This document shows, piece by piece, positions 1 to 7,671 of a stretch of 64,000 nt of DNA. This stretch comes from Streptococcus oralis (lineage in GTDB: Bacteria > Bacillota > Bacilli > Lactobacillales > Streptococcaceae), in assembly GCF_004127215.1 (NCBI RefSeq), contig NZ_QEWJ01000002.1, positions 112,334 to 176,333 on the forward strand, read 5' to 3'. Made by a program: the position numbers and the translations under genes. How positions within the stretch are numbered: position 1 is the stretch's first letter; every line of letters starts with the position of its first letter. The notes below the pieces were generated by a model that searched no databases, was not told where the DNA came from, and saw only the letters and a program-made list of their open reading frames with translations.

Positions 1-204
1 CTAGCTGAGAAAACAAAATCCATGACCAAGCTCATCGTAGCGCAACGGATTTCTACCATTATGGACGCCGACCTGATCTTAGTTTTGGACCAAGGAAAAG
101 TCGTGGGACAAGGCACCCACAAGGAACTTCTAGCTACCAACGAAGTCTACCAAGAAATTGCCTACTCACAACTATCGAAGGAGGAATTGGAACATGGAAA
201 ATAA
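1..204 (+). CDS. patA: ABC multidrug exporter subunit PatA, C-terminal end only (partial)
   Basis: The reading frame is open from the first base, so only the last 67 codons of the nucleotide-binding domain are present. The residues are typical of the H-loop and D-loop end of an ABC exporter (DADLILVLDQGKVVGQGTHKELL). The switch histidine normally found in IVAHRLST is Gln here (IVAQRISTI), a mark of the degenerate half of heterodimeric exporters. The next gene starts inside this frame (11-base overlap), so the two are translationally coupled and probably form one transporter. Assignment to PatA rests on the partner: the downstream protein resembles pneumococcal PatB, the fluoroquinolone/dye efflux partner. 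The 5' end lies outside the window. Confidence 0.75.
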   Translation, partial: LAEKTKSMTKLIVAQRISTIMDADLILVLDQGKVVGQGTHKELLATNEVYQEIAYSQLSKEELEHGK

Positions 205-1954
205 AAAAGTGTCGGTCTGGAAACAGTGCAAACCTTATATGGCAGGCCTCCAAGTCCCTCTCCTACTAGCAGTTGTGGCTGCAGTCATTTCAAGTATCAT
301 CACCGTTTATGGGCCAACTAAGATTAAAGAAATTACTAACTTGATTTCAGATGGTTTGGCTACAGAAATCGACTTGGTGGCTGTGTCAAACATTGCAGGA
401 TTTTTGGTTGTTCTGTATGTGTTTGGAGCTATCCTTAATTATACACAGGCCTATATCTTTTCAACGAGCATTCAGCATTTTTCAAAACGCTTGCGGACAG
501 CTATCGCTGAAAAGATTAATCGTTTGCCACTTGGCTATTTTGACCGTCATTCACAAGGAGACACCCTTTCGCGCGTGACCAATGATGTGGATACAGCAGC
601 GCAATCTCTCAACCAAAGTCTAGGGACAGTTCTTTCAGCTAGTTTCTTGTTGATTGCTGTCTTGGTGACCATGTTTGGGATGAACTGGATTTTAGCTCTC
701 GTAACAGTGGTCTCTACGCTTGTTGGTTTTGCAGCGGTTTCCGTAATCATGGCCAAGTCACAGGGTTATTTTAAAGCCCAACAAAATAATCTAGCAGCCG
801 TCAATGGTTATGTGGAAGAGATGTACTCTGGCCATAATGTAGTGACCAGCTACAACGCAGTGGACACCTCCAAAGCGAGATTTGCAGGGTTAAACCAAGA
901 CTTGCATGACAGTATCTGGAAATCTCAGTTTATCTCTGGTATCATGATGCCAGCCATGTTCTTTGTTGGGAACTTTAGTTATGTCTTAGTCATCATCGTT
1001 GGTGCCGCGCTGGCGTTAGAAGGACATATCACGATAGGGATTATTGTAGCCTTTATGGTTTACGTACGGACCTTCTCCCAACCTCTGTCACAGATTGCCC
1101 AAGGGATTACGAGCCTGCAACAAGCGAGTGCAGCCATGACTCGTGTATTAGAATTTCTAGCTGAAGCAGAGATGCAGGATGAATCTCATAAGGAAAGACA
1201 ATTGGCCCATATGAAAGGGGAAGTAGTCTTTGATCATGTGTCCTTTGGCTATACACCAGAGCGCACCATCATCCATGACTTTTCTGCGACAGCTCATGCA
1301 GGTCAGAAAGTCGCGATTGTTGGACCGACTGGAGCTGGTAAGACAACCATTGTCAATCTTTTGATGAAGTTCTATGAGATAGATAAGGGAAGTATCCGTA
1401 TCGATGGCGTGGATACTAAGGACATGAAACGCTCAGAAGTACACGATGCCTTTTCAATGGTCTTGCAAGATACTTGGCTCTTTGAAGGAACGATTCGAGA
1501 GAACTTGATCTATAATCAGACAGACATCAGTGATGAACGTATGATTGAAGCGTCCAAAGCAGTAGGAATCCACCACTTTATCATGACTTTGCCAGACGGC
1601 TACGACACTGTTTTGGATGACACCGTAACCTTGTCTGTTGGACAAAAACAACTTTTGACCATTGCTCGTGCCCTTCTCAAAGATGCACCGCTCTTGATTT
1701 TGGATGAAGCGACATCCTCAGTCGACACACGTACAGAGGAGTTGATTCAAAAAGCCATGGACCGTTTGATGGAGGGTAGAACTTCCTTTGTCATTGCCCA
1801 CCGCTTGTCAACTATTCGTAATGCCGACTTGATTCTTGTCATGAAAGATGGCAATATCATCGAACAAGGCAACCATGAGGAGCTGATGGCGCAAGGTGGC
1901 TTCTACGCTGACTTGTACAATAGTCAATTTACAGAAGACGAAGCAGAAGAATAA
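194..1954 (+). CDS. patB: ABC multidrug exporter subunit PatB
   Basis: 586-residue half-transporter with six predicted membrane helices in about residues 20-310 and a nucleotide-binding domain in the last 240. Walker A GPTGAGKTT is near residue 377, Walker B LLILDEATSS near 500, and the H-loop IAHRLST is intact. The signature reads LSVGQ instead of LSGGQ. With the Gln H-loop in the upstream partner this predicts one degenerate and one working ATP site, as in BmrCD/PatAB-type heterodimers. The start at ATG 194 is chosen because AAGGAGG lies 9 bases upstream; a longer frame from 158 has no such site. PatAB in pneumococcus exports fluoroquinolones and dyes, and the same role is inferred here. 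Confidence 0.85.
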   Translation: MENKKVSVWKQCKPYMAGLQVPLLLAVVAAVISSIITVYGPTKIKEITNLISDGLATEIDLVAVSNIAGFLVVLYVFGAILNYTQAYIFSTSIQHFSKRLRTAIAEKINRLPLGYFDRHSQGDTLSRVTNDVDTAAQSLNQSLGTVLSASFLLIAVLVTMFGMNWILALVTVVSTLVGFAAVSVIMAKSQGYFKAQQNNLAAVNGYVEEMYSGHNVVTSYNAVDTSKARFAGLNQDLHDSIWKSQFISGIMMPAMFFVGNFSYVLVIIVGAALALEGHITIGIIVAFMVYVRTFSQPLSQIAQGITSLQQASAAMTRVLEFLAEAEMQDESHKERQLAHMKGEVVFDHVSFGYTPERTIIHDFSATAHAGQKVAIVGPTGAGKTTIVNLLMKFYEIDKGSIRIDGVDTKDMKRSEVHDAFSMVLQDTWLFEGTIRENLIYNQTDISDERMIEASKAVGIHHFIMTLPDGYDTVLDDTVTLSVGQKQLLTIARALLKDAPLLILDEATSSVDTRTEELIQKAMDRLMEGRTSFVIAHRLSTIRNADLILVMKDGNIIEQGNHEELMAQGGFYADLYNSQFTEDEAEE

Positions 1955-1959
1955 ATCAA

Positions 1960-1984
1960 AAGAAGGCTTGACGGCCTTCTTTTT
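1960..1984 (+). terminator. patB intrinsic terminator
   Basis: An 8-bp perfect stem (AAGAAGGC at 1960-1967 with GCCTTCTT at 1974-1981), six-base loop TTGACG, then T-run. It sits six bases after the patB stop codon. Confidence 0.85.
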
Positions 1985-1996
1985 CTGCACTATACT
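1968..1996 (+). promoter_or_regulatory. Promoter of the PAP2 phosphatase gene, -35 inside the patB terminator
   Basis: TTGACG at 1968-1973 and TATACT at 1991-1996 are 17 bp apart. The -35 hexamer is exactly the loop of the patB terminator hairpin. The start codon at 2039 lies about 35 bases after the expected start of transcription. Confidence 0.6.
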
Positions 1997-2038
1997 AGAA
2001 GACAAACGTCTCACCTGTAGACGAAAACAAGGTAATGA

Positions 2039-2554
2039 ATGAGAAATTTAATGAAAAATTATCAAGAATGGTATCAAAACATCAGCTCCAGATTCACCAG
2101 CTATCCCATCCTTTTATTTCTATTACGCAGTTTCAATCGCTTGATGACAGTCGCCATGCCCCTAGTCTATTTTACCTTGCTAGTCACCACTTACCTGCAA
2201 CTAGGACTTGGGAAGCAAGTTGGGGTTTATGTGCTTATTCCTGCAACAGGTTTTATAATTTTGTCTCTTTTCCGTAAGAAAATCAATCATCCGCGCCCCT
2301 ACGAAACTTGGGACATCCGTCCCTTGCTTGACAAGGATAGTTCGGGACAGTCTATGCCCAGTCGCCATGTCTTTTCGGCAACTATCATCTCCATGGCTTG
2401 CTTACATACTAGTCTACCTGTTGGATTGGCATGCTTGATCTTTTCAGCTTTGCTGGGCTTGGTGAGGGTTTTAGGGGGTGTTCATTATCCCAAGGATGTC
2501 TTGGTTGGCTATGCTTGTGGTCTGGTGTGGGGATTCCTTTTCTTCCTATTCTGA
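2039..2554 (+). CDS. PAP2-family membrane phosphatase
   Basis: 171 residues, mostly hydrophobic, with four or five membrane segments. It carries the PAP2 signature blocks: an R-x6-RP version of motif 1 (RKKINHPRP), PSRH in motif 2, and R-x5-H-x3-D in motif 3 (RVLGGVHYPKD). Such proteins remove phosphate from lipid phosphates such as phosphatidylglycerol-phosphate or undecaprenyl pyrophosphate; which of these is the substrate cannot be read from sequence. Two ATGs are possible (2035 in another frame, 2039 in this one). 2039 is used because the PAP2 motifs are in its frame and AAGG lies six bases upstream; ATG 2051 is also possible. It appears to be transcribed alone. Confidence 0.8.
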   Translation: MRNLMKNYQEWYQNISSRFTSYPILLFLLRSFNRLMTVAMPLVYFTLLVTTYLQLGLGKQVGVYVLIPATGFIILSLFRKKINHPRPYETWDIRPLLDKDSSGQSMPSRHVFSATIISMACLHTSLPVGLACLIFSALLGLVRVLGGVHYPKDVLVGYACGLVWGFLFFLF

Positions 2555-2638
2555 CATGTAAGTTAAGCTAGTCCTACAACCACTTACTGCTTCAAATTGA
2601 CCACTTGCTTTTTTGCCCTTGTATTCCTAACTTAGCTT

Positions 2639-2647
2639 TGATATAGT
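2639..2647 (+). promoter_or_regulatory. Extended -10 promoter of the LytTR gene
   Basis: TGATATAGT is an extended -10 (TG-n-TATAGT) about 20 bases before the LytTR start codon. No good -35 was seen. Confidence 0.4.
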
Positions 2648-2667
2648 AGAGTCAGAAAGGAGATGTG

Positions 2668-3114
2668 ATGAAGTTACGAATTGAGATTGACGGCAATTTA
2701 GAGGAGACTGAAATTGTCATCAAGACACCCACTTTGACAGATGAAATTGCAGACTTGCAACGGCTCTTGCAAGAGTCAAAGGCTCCGAGGTTGACTTTTT
2801 ACAAGGGGACAGGTGAATATTATCTAGACCTGTCAGAAATTCTCTTCTTTGAAACAGAAGGGAGCAAGATCTACGCTCATACCCAGAAGGAAGCCTATGA
2901 GGTTCGTCTCAAGCTCTATGAGTTGGAGTCCATCCTGCCTCGCTATTTTAGTCGAGTGTCCAAGTCAACTATCACAAACATCCGTCAGATTTACTCAGTG
3001 GACAAGTCCTTCTCAGGAACGGGCACCATTTCCTTTTATCAGACGCACAAGGAGGTTCATGTCTCGCGGCATTACCAATCCCTCCTAAAAGAAAATCTAA
3101 GAAATATGAGGTAA
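2668..3114 (+). CDS. LytTR-domain DNA-binding regulator
   Basis: 148 residues with no receiver domain. The C-terminal 95 residues look like a LytTR domain: YLDLSEILFFETEGSKI, then the typical LPRYFSRVSKSTITNI and the ending FSGTGTISF...VSRHY. The N-terminal 50 residues are charged and of unknown role. Stand-alone LytTR proteins of this type are commonly paired with a small membrane protein, and here a LiaF-like membrane protein follows after five bases, so the two probably form an operon in which the membrane partner modulates the regulator. ATG 2668 is preferred over GTG 2665 because AAAGGAG ends five bases before it. Targets are unknown. Confidence 0.85.
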   Translation: MKLRIEIDGNLEETEIVIKTPTLTDEIADLQRLLQESKAPRLTFYKGTGEYYLDLSEILFFETEGSKIYAHTQKEAYEVRLKLYELESILPRYFSRVSKSTITNIRQIYSVDKSFSGTGTISFYQTHKEVHVSRHYQSLLKENLRNMR

Positions 3115-3119
3115 AAAAC

Positions 3120-3794
3120 ATGAAAAAGAAAGCATTTGGTATTGTTTTATTGGCTTTAGCAGCCTGGATTTTGCTGCAAGGAAATTTTGGCATTCCTTCT
3201 TTGGATGGTAAAATATGGCCTTTGATTGGTATCGTCTTTTTTGCCTACCAGTCAGTTGAAGCTTTGCTTCGTCGTCATCTAACATCAGCAGTTTTTACCG
3301 CTCTAGTAGCCTTAATGATTGCAAATCATTTTTATAATATTTTGCCTATCCCAAATCAGTCTTTATTTTGGGCTAGTATCTTAGCAGTGCTAGGTGTCGG
3401 CTACCTCACTCACTCAAGTAAGTTTTGGTACGGGAAAAAATGGTGGTACAACGGTGAGCGAACAGTTATCACGGATAAGGAAGTCGCTTTTGGTAGTGGT
3501 ACTTTCTATAAGCAAGATCAAGATCTTGTAGCCGACCAAGTGGAAATTGCTTTTGGCGATGCTAAAATCTATTATGACAATGCAGAGATGTTAGGGGATT
3601 TCGCGACTTTAAATATTGAAGTTGCTTTTGGTAATGCAACTGTTTATGTTCCACAACACTGGCGTGTCGATTTGAAAGTAGAAACCTCCTTTGGTGCAGC
3701 AAAAGCAGATGCTCCTGTAGCGCCAACAAACAAAACCTTGATTATTCGCGGGGAAGTTGCTTTTGGTAAACTTGGTGTTGTTTACGTCAAATAA
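3120..3794 (+). CDS. LiaF-like membrane protein with repeated EVAFG motif
   Basis: 224 residues. The first 100 hold about four membrane helices. The soluble tail (about 115-224) is built of five repeats with the core [V/I]-E-[V/I]-A-F-G at residues 121, 142, 167, 188 (ETSFG) and 212, spaced 21 to 25 residues. This is the pattern of the LiaF C-terminal domain (DUF2154), which folds as a beta stack. LiaF restrains the LiaRS cell-envelope stress system; this protein has no LiaRS neighbour but follows a LytTR regulator, so it is probably the membrane partner or antagonist of that regulator. The start ATG lies five bases after the preceding stop. Confidence 0.75.
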   Translation: MKKKAFGIVLLALAAWILLQGNFGIPSLDGKIWPLIGIVFFAYQSVEALLRRHLTSAVFTALVALMIANHFYNILPIPNQSLFWASILAVLGVGYLTHSSKFWYGKKWWYNGERTVITDKEVAFGSGTFYKQDQDLVADQVEIAFGDAKIYYDNAEMLGDFATLNIEVAFGNATVYVPQHWRVDLKVETSFGAAKADAPVAPTNKTLIIRGEVAFGKLGVVYVK

Positions 3795-3811
3795 AAAAAT
3801 ATTTTAGGCCC

Positions 3812-3840
3812 TTGATAAATTCGAGAAAGTGTGATAACAT
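3812..3840 (+). promoter_or_regulatory. rpmB promoter
   Basis: TTGATA at 3812-3817 and TAACAT at 3835-3840, 17 bp apart. The predicted leader is about 50 bases and ends in a strong AGGAGG ahead of rpmB. Confidence 0.6.
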
Positions 3841-3898
3841 AGTACGGTATGTGGTGCTAGCACATCCGCTATATTAGATCTAATAGGAGGAAAACATA

Positions 3899-4087
3899 AT
3901 GGCTAAAGTATGTTACTTTACAGGTCGTAAGACTGTATCAGGAAACAACCGTTCACACGCGATGAACCAAACAAAACGTGCCGTAAAACCAAACCTTCAA
4001 AAAGTTACTGTTCTTATCGATGGTAAACCTAAAAAAGTTTGGGCTTCAGCTCGTGCTTTGAAATCAGGTAAAGTTGAACGCGTTTAA
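3899..4087 (+). CDS. rpmB: Ribosomal protein bL28
   Basis: 62 residues beginning [20 protein letters not shown], the conserved start of bacterial L28, with the basic tail [12 protein letters not shown]. Length is normal for the family. It is a structural protein of the 50S subunit. The gene has its own promoter and terminator and a strong AGGAGG at about 3886-3891, so it is monocistronic. In pneumococcus rpmB also lies next to an asp23-like gene and fakA, as here. Confidence 0.97.
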   Translation: MAKVCYFTGRKTVSGNNRSHAMNQTKRAVKPNLQKVTVLIDGKPKKVWASARALKSGKVERV

Positions 4088-4095
4088 TAAAAATG

Positions 4096-4120
4096 AAAAG
4101 ACCGCTTAGGTCTTTTTCTT
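4096..4120 (+). terminator. rpmB terminator
   Basis: Perfect 8-bp stem AAAAGACC (4096-4103) with GGTCTTTT (4109-4116), five-base loop, followed by a T-rich tract. Confidence 0.85.
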
Positions 4121-4182
4121 TTGCTCTATAGATAAAACCATTTGAAAAATAGAGTAAATATCCGCCGATACAGCATTCTGCT

Positions 4183-4211
4183 TTTACACTTGGAATGAAA
4201 TATGATAAAAT
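4183..4211 (+). promoter_or_regulatory. asp23-fakA promoter
   Basis: TTTACA at 4183-4188 and TAAAAT at 4206-4211 are 17 bp apart. Exactly the same hexamer pair is found before the aliD-like gene at 43.5 kb. Confidence 0.55.
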
Positions 4212-4239
4212 AGAGTATCAACTAGTTGAGGTAAAAAAA

Positions 4240-4605
4240 ATGACTGTAAAAATTAATACAAAAGATGGTCAAATCGAACTGACAGATGAAGTGATTGCAA
4301 CCGTTGTAGGTGGTGCCGCAACTGAGATTTTTGGTGTGGTCGGTATGGCTAGCAAAAATACCCTCAAAGATAATTTCCAAGCCCTTCTTGGTAAGGAAAA
4401 TTATGCAAAAGGTGTTGTCGTGAAGGCAGCCGAAGATGGTAGCATTGCAGTTGATGTTTATACCGTCTTGAGCTACGGAACAAAGATTAGTGAAGTCTCA
4501 AAAAACATCCAAGAGCGTGTTCGTTTTAGTTTGGAAAACCAACTAGGAATCACTGCTCAGACTGTGAATGTCTACATTCAAAATATCAAAGTTGTAGGAG
4601 AATAA
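4240..4605 (+). CDS. Asp23/Gls24-family protein (YloU-like)
   Basis: 121 residues with the Asp23 family core: GQIELTDEVIATVVGGAA, FGVVGMAS, and the C-terminal NVYIQNIKVV. Asp23 proteins are small envelope-associated proteins; in Firmicutes the yloU-type gene is almost always just ahead of the fatty acid kinase gene fakA, as here (stop and next start two bases apart). The start at ATG 4240 is used rather than the in-frame ATG at 4195, because 4195-4211 overlaps the probable promoter and family members begin at MTVKINT. Function in the pair is not established. Confidence 0.85.
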   Translation: MTVKINTKDGQIELTDEVIATVVGGAATEIFGVVGMASKNTLKDNFQALLGKENYAKGVVVKAAEDGSIAVDVYTVLSYGTKISEVSKNIQERVRFSLENQLGITAQTVNVYIQNIKVVGE

Positions 4606-4607
4606 TC

Positions 4608-6275
4608 GTGTCAAAAATTACTACCAGCTTATTTCAAGAAATGGTGCAGGCTGCATCAACTCGTTTGAATAAGCAAGCTGAATATGTCAATTCATTAAAC
4701 GTCTTTCCAGTTCCAGATGGAGATACTGGGACAAACATGGGAATGACCATCGAAAATGGTGCGAAAGAAGTAGCAGACAAGCCAGCTTCTACAGTTGGAG
4801 AAGTGGCGAGCATTCTTGCTAAGGGGCTCTTGATGGGTGCGCGTGGAAACTCAGGGGTTATCACTTCTCAGCTCTTCCGTGGCTTCTCTCAGGCTATCAA
4901 GGAAAAAGACGAATTAACAGGTCAAGACTTGGCTCTTGCTTTCCAATCTGGTGTCGAAGTAGCCTACAAGGCGGTTATGAAACCAGTTGAGGGAACTATT
5001 TTGACAGTTTCTCGTGGTGCGGCCATTGGGGCCAAGAAAAAAGCTGAGGAGACAGACGATGCTGTTGAGGTCATGCGTGCAGCCTTGGAAGGTGCTAAGA
5101 GAGCTTTGGCTAAGACTCCTGATATGCTCCCAGTCTTGAAAGAGGTTGGTGTCGTGGACTCAGGTGGTCAAGGATTGGTCTTCATCTATGAAGGTTTTCT
5201 TTCAGCTCTTACTGGTGAATACAGCGCTTCTGAGGACTTTGTAGCAACGCCTGCCAACATGAGTGAAATGATCAATGCAGAGCACCACAAGTCTGTAGCA
5301 GGTCATGTGGCAACTGAGGATATTACCTTCGGTTACTGTACGGAGATCATGGTTGCTCTCAAACAAGGCCCAACTTATTCTAAGGACTTTGACTATGATG
5401 AATTCCGTAACTACTTGAATGAACTTGGGGACTCGCTCCTTGTTGTCAACGATGATGAGATTGTCAAAGTTCACGTTCATACAGAAGATCCAGGTCTTGT
5501 TATGCAAGAAGGGCTTAAATATGGTAGCTTGGTCAAGGTTAAAGTGGACAACATGCGCAACCAACACGAAGCACAAGTTGAAAAAGAAGCAGCACAAGTC
5601 AGCAAGCCAGCTGAGGAGAAGGAATATGCCCTTATCGCAGTAGTGGCAGGTCAAGGATTAGCAGATATCTTCCGTGCCCAAGGTGTGGATTATGTCATCG
5701 AAGGTGGGCAGACTATGAACCCTTCCACAGAGGACTTTATCAAGGCTGTTGAACAGGTCAATGCTCGCAACATTATCTTCTTGCCAAACAACAAAAATAT
5801 CTTTATGGCAGCTCAGTCTGCGGCTGAAGTGCTTGAACAACCAGCTGTTGTGGTAGAAGCTCGTACTCTTCCTCAAGGCTTGACGAGTCTTCTTGCCTTT
5901 GACCCAAGCAAGTCTATCGAAGAAAACAAAGAACGCATGACTGCAGCCCTTGGCGATGTCATCAGCGGTAGTGTAACGACTGCCGTTCGCGACACAACTA
6001 TCGATGGCTTGGAAATTCATGAAAATGACAATCTTGGTATGGTTGATGGGAAAATCCTTGTGTCAAACCCTGACATGCACCAAACCTTGACTGAAACTTT
6101 GAAACACATGTTGGACGAAGATAGTGAAATAGTGACCTTCTATGTCGGTGAAGATGGAAGTGAAGAATTAGCCAACCAAATCGCCCAAGAAATCGCAGAA
6201 GAATTCGAAGATGTGGAAGTTGAGATTCACCAAGGTCAACAACCTGTATATCCATATATTTTCAGTGTGGAATAA
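4608..6275 (+). CDS. fakA: Fatty acid kinase FakA (DhaL/DAK2-domain protein)
   Basis: 555 residues, full length for FakA (YloV). The N-terminal 200 residues are a DhaL-like kinase domain with the ATP/metal-binding stretch NVFPVPDGDTGTNMGMT and the glycine-rich loop GARGNSGVI. The rest holds the middle and FakB-like C-terminal domains. FakA phosphorylates exogenous fatty acids presented by FakB proteins, feeding acyl-phosphate to PlsX/PlsY. The start codon is GTG with GTAGGAG upstream. It is co-transcribed with the asp23-like gene and followed by a strong terminator. FakB genes are not in the window. Confidence 0.9.
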   Translation: MSKITTSLFQEMVQAASTRLNKQAEYVNSLNVFPVPDGDTGTNMGMTIENGAKEVADKPASTVGEVASILAKGLLMGARGNSGVITSQLFRGFSQAIKEKDELTGQDLALAFQSGVEVAYKAVMKPVEGTILTVSRGAAIGAKKKAEETDDAVEVMRAALEGAKRALAKTPDMLPVLKEVGVVDSGGQGLVFIYEGFLSALTGEYSASEDFVATPANMSEMINAEHHKSVAGHVATEDITFGYCTEIMVALKQGPTYSKDFDYDEFRNYLNELGDSLLVVNDDEIVKVHVHTEDPGLVMQEGLKYGSLVKVKVDNMRNQHEAQVEKEAAQVSKPAEEKEYALIAVVAGQGLADIFRAQGVDYVIEGGQTMNPSTEDFIKAVEQVNARNIIFLPNNKNIFMAAQSAAEVLEQPAVVVEARTLPQGLTSLLAFDPSKSIEENKERMTAALGDVISGSVTTAVRDTTIDGLEIHENDNLGMVDGKILVSNPDMHQTLTETLKHMLDEDSEIVTFYVGEDGSEELANQIAQEIAEEFEDVEVEIHQGQQPVYPYIFSVE

Positions 6276-6290
6276 AAATTTAATAGATTA

Positions 6291-6323
6291 AAAAGAAAGT
6301 TGATTGTTCAACTTTCTTTTTTT
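6291..6323 (+). terminator. fakA terminator
   Basis: Perfect 13-bp stem (6291-6303 with 6308-6320), loop TTGT, T-run to 6323. Confidence 0.92.
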
Positions 6324-6338
6324 ATGACATTTGTCATA
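6323..6338 (+). promoter_or_regulatory. Palindrome, candidate operator of the NarL-type response regulator
   Basis: TATGACATTTGTCATA is a perfect inverted repeat: seven-base arms separated by TT. Its centre is about 64 bases upstream of the start of transcription expected from TATAAT at 6383-6388, a usual place for an activator. A third half-site (TGACA) follows near 6346-6350. NarL-family regulators typically bind such dyads, and the operon downstream encodes one. The link is inference. Confidence 0.5.
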
Positions 6339-6382
6339 TTTCCTAGTGACAGAAGCATCTAGCTCAGCTAACTTCAAAAGAC

Positions 6383-6388
6383 TATAAT
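6383..6388 (+). promoter_or_regulatory. -10 element of the ABC/NarL operon
   Basis: Consensus TATAAT with no recognisable -35 at the proper distance (6360-6365 reads TAGCTC). This suits a promoter that needs an activator bound upstream. Confidence 0.5.
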
Positions 6389-6414
6389 TGAAGTAGGAAA
6401 TGGAGGAAGAAGAG

Positions 6415-6606
6415 ATGAAAAATAAAATGATTGTCGCAGTGAGTTTGGTAGCGGCAGGAGTTATGACCTATCTCATGTTTTCAGGATTGGATGAGAGTTT
6501 CTATCATTTTCCTTGGGAGCTATTTGCTGGCTTTGGGATGATATCTTGGCTTGTCAGAGAAGGTTTGAAATTAGTCAGAGATGTGAAAAAGGAGTTTGAG
6601 GAATGA
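6415..6606 (+). CDS. Small membrane protein, first of a pair
   Basis: 63 residues with two predicted membrane helices (about 5-22 and 34-52) and a charged C-terminus (REGLKLVRDVKKEFEE). No family recognised. ATG 6415 is chosen because GGAGG lies eight bases upstream; ATG 6400 lies upstream of that ribosome site. Its stop overlaps the next start (ATGA), so the two small genes are coupled. First gene of an operon with an ABC transporter and a two-component system, so an accessory or sensing role in that transporter is plausible but unproven. Confidence 0.65.
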   Translation: MKNKMIVAVSLVAAGVMTYLMFSGLDESFYHFPWELFAGFGMISWLVREGLKLVRDVKKEFEE

Positions 6607-6797
6607 AAAAAGAAATCATCTATCTCTTTATCGGTCTGTCACTCTTGGTATGGTTAGTAGAAATGTTTACAGGTTGGTTTGACCAAACCTTGCTTCGCCA
6701 ATTTATTCTTGGTACTTGGGGTTTTGGATTTATGATTTTCGTCGTTTTCCCTATGGGAATGGAGTGGTTGAAAGGAGAATCTCATGACTGTGATTAA
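6603..6797 (+). CDS. Small membrane protein, second of a pair
   Basis: 64 residues, again two membrane helices (about 4-22 and 34-53), the same size and layout as its upstream neighbour although the sequences are not obviously alike. No family recognised. It overlaps the preceding gene by four bases and the ABC ATPase gene by 14, so it is part of the same tightly packed operon. The last residues (ESHDCD) are read across the ribosome site of the next gene. Confidence 0.65.
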   Translation: MKKEIIYLFIGLSLLVWLVEMFTGWFDQTLLRQFILGTWGFGFMIFVVFPMGMEWLKGESHDCD

Positions 6798-7659
6798 AGT
6801 TGAGAAATTGAGTAAGAAAATAAAAGACAAGGAGATCTTGCGGAACATCTCTTTTGAAATCCATCATGGTGAATGTGTCGCCTTGATAGGACCCAACGGA
6901 GCAGGAAAGACAAGCTTGATTGATTGCCTCTTGGGCGACAAGTTCGTGAGCTCAGGTCAGGTTGTCATTCAAGGGTTTGCGCCAACAGATCCTCGATTAA
7001 AGCAGCTTATTTCTGTCTTGCCCCAAGAAAATGCAGTTGTCCAAAGCTTGAAAGTGAAAGAACTTCTATCATTTTTCAAGTCACTTTATCCCGGCAGCCT
7101 TTCAGACAAAGAAATTGATGATTTGCTAAGATTTTCGGACAAGCAGAAAAATCAGCTAGCGGGCAAGTTATCTGGTGGGCAAAAACGTTTGTTCTCTTTC
7201 GTGTTGGCACTAATAGGTCGTCCGAAAATTCTATTTTTAGACGAACCAACTGCCGCCATGGATACCTCGACACGTCAGCATTTTTGGGAGATTGTCGATC
7301 AGTTGAAGAAAAATGGTGTGACCATTGTTTATTCTTCTCACTATATTGAAGAGGTGGAGCATACGGCCGACCGCATCTTGGTCCTCCACAAGGGTGAATT
7401 GATCCGTGACACAACGCCTTATGCCATGCGTGGTGAAGAACAAGAAAAACACTTTACGATACCTCTAACTTATCAGGATTTTGTCAGTACCTTGAATATG
7501 GTTCAAGAGCTTGAAATCAAGCAAAATGCTCTTTCCTTCACCACCAAAGAAGCCAGCCAGGTATGGAAAGTCTTGCAAGAACAGGGCTGCACGATCGAAG
7601 AAATTGAAGTTCGCAATCGAACTCTCTTAGACAGTATCTTCGAAACGACTCAAGACTAA
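6784..7659 (+). CDS. ABC transporter ATP-binding protein (TCS11-type operon)
   Basis: 291 residues. Walker A GPNGAGKTS at about residue 37, signature LSGGQKRLFSF, Walker B ILFLDEPTAAMD and H-loop YSSHYIEE are all intact, followed by a 70-residue C-terminal extension common in DrrA/CcmA-type ATPases. A permease follows after 12 bases, then a histidine kinase and NarL-type regulator. The same gene order (ATPase, permease, kinase, regulator) occurs at the pneumococcal TCS11 locus, which it probably matches. Substrate is unknown; such systems often handle membrane-active peptides or lipids. Confidence 0.85.
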   Translation: MTVIKVEKLSKKIKDKEILRNISFEIHHGECVALIGPNGAGKTSLIDCLLGDKFVSSGQVVIQGFAPTDPRLKQLISVLPQENAVVQSLKVKELLSFFKSLYPGSLSDKEIDDLLRFSDKQKNQLAGKLSGGQKRLFSFVLALIGRPKILFLDEPTAAMDTSTRQHFWEIVDQLKKNGVTIVYSSHYIEEVEHTADRILVLHKGELIRDTTPYAMRGEEQEKHFTIPLTYQDFVSTLNMVQELEIKQNALSFTTKEASQVWKVLQEQGCTIEEIEVRNRTLLDSIFETTQD

Positions 7660-7671
7660 AGGAGATTGACG

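Noticed and set aside
5202-5654. 150-codon open frame on the minus strand inside fakA
   Set aside because: Lies wholly within a well-supported gene, has no ribosome site or recognisable protein features, and reflects codon bias of the plus-strand gene.
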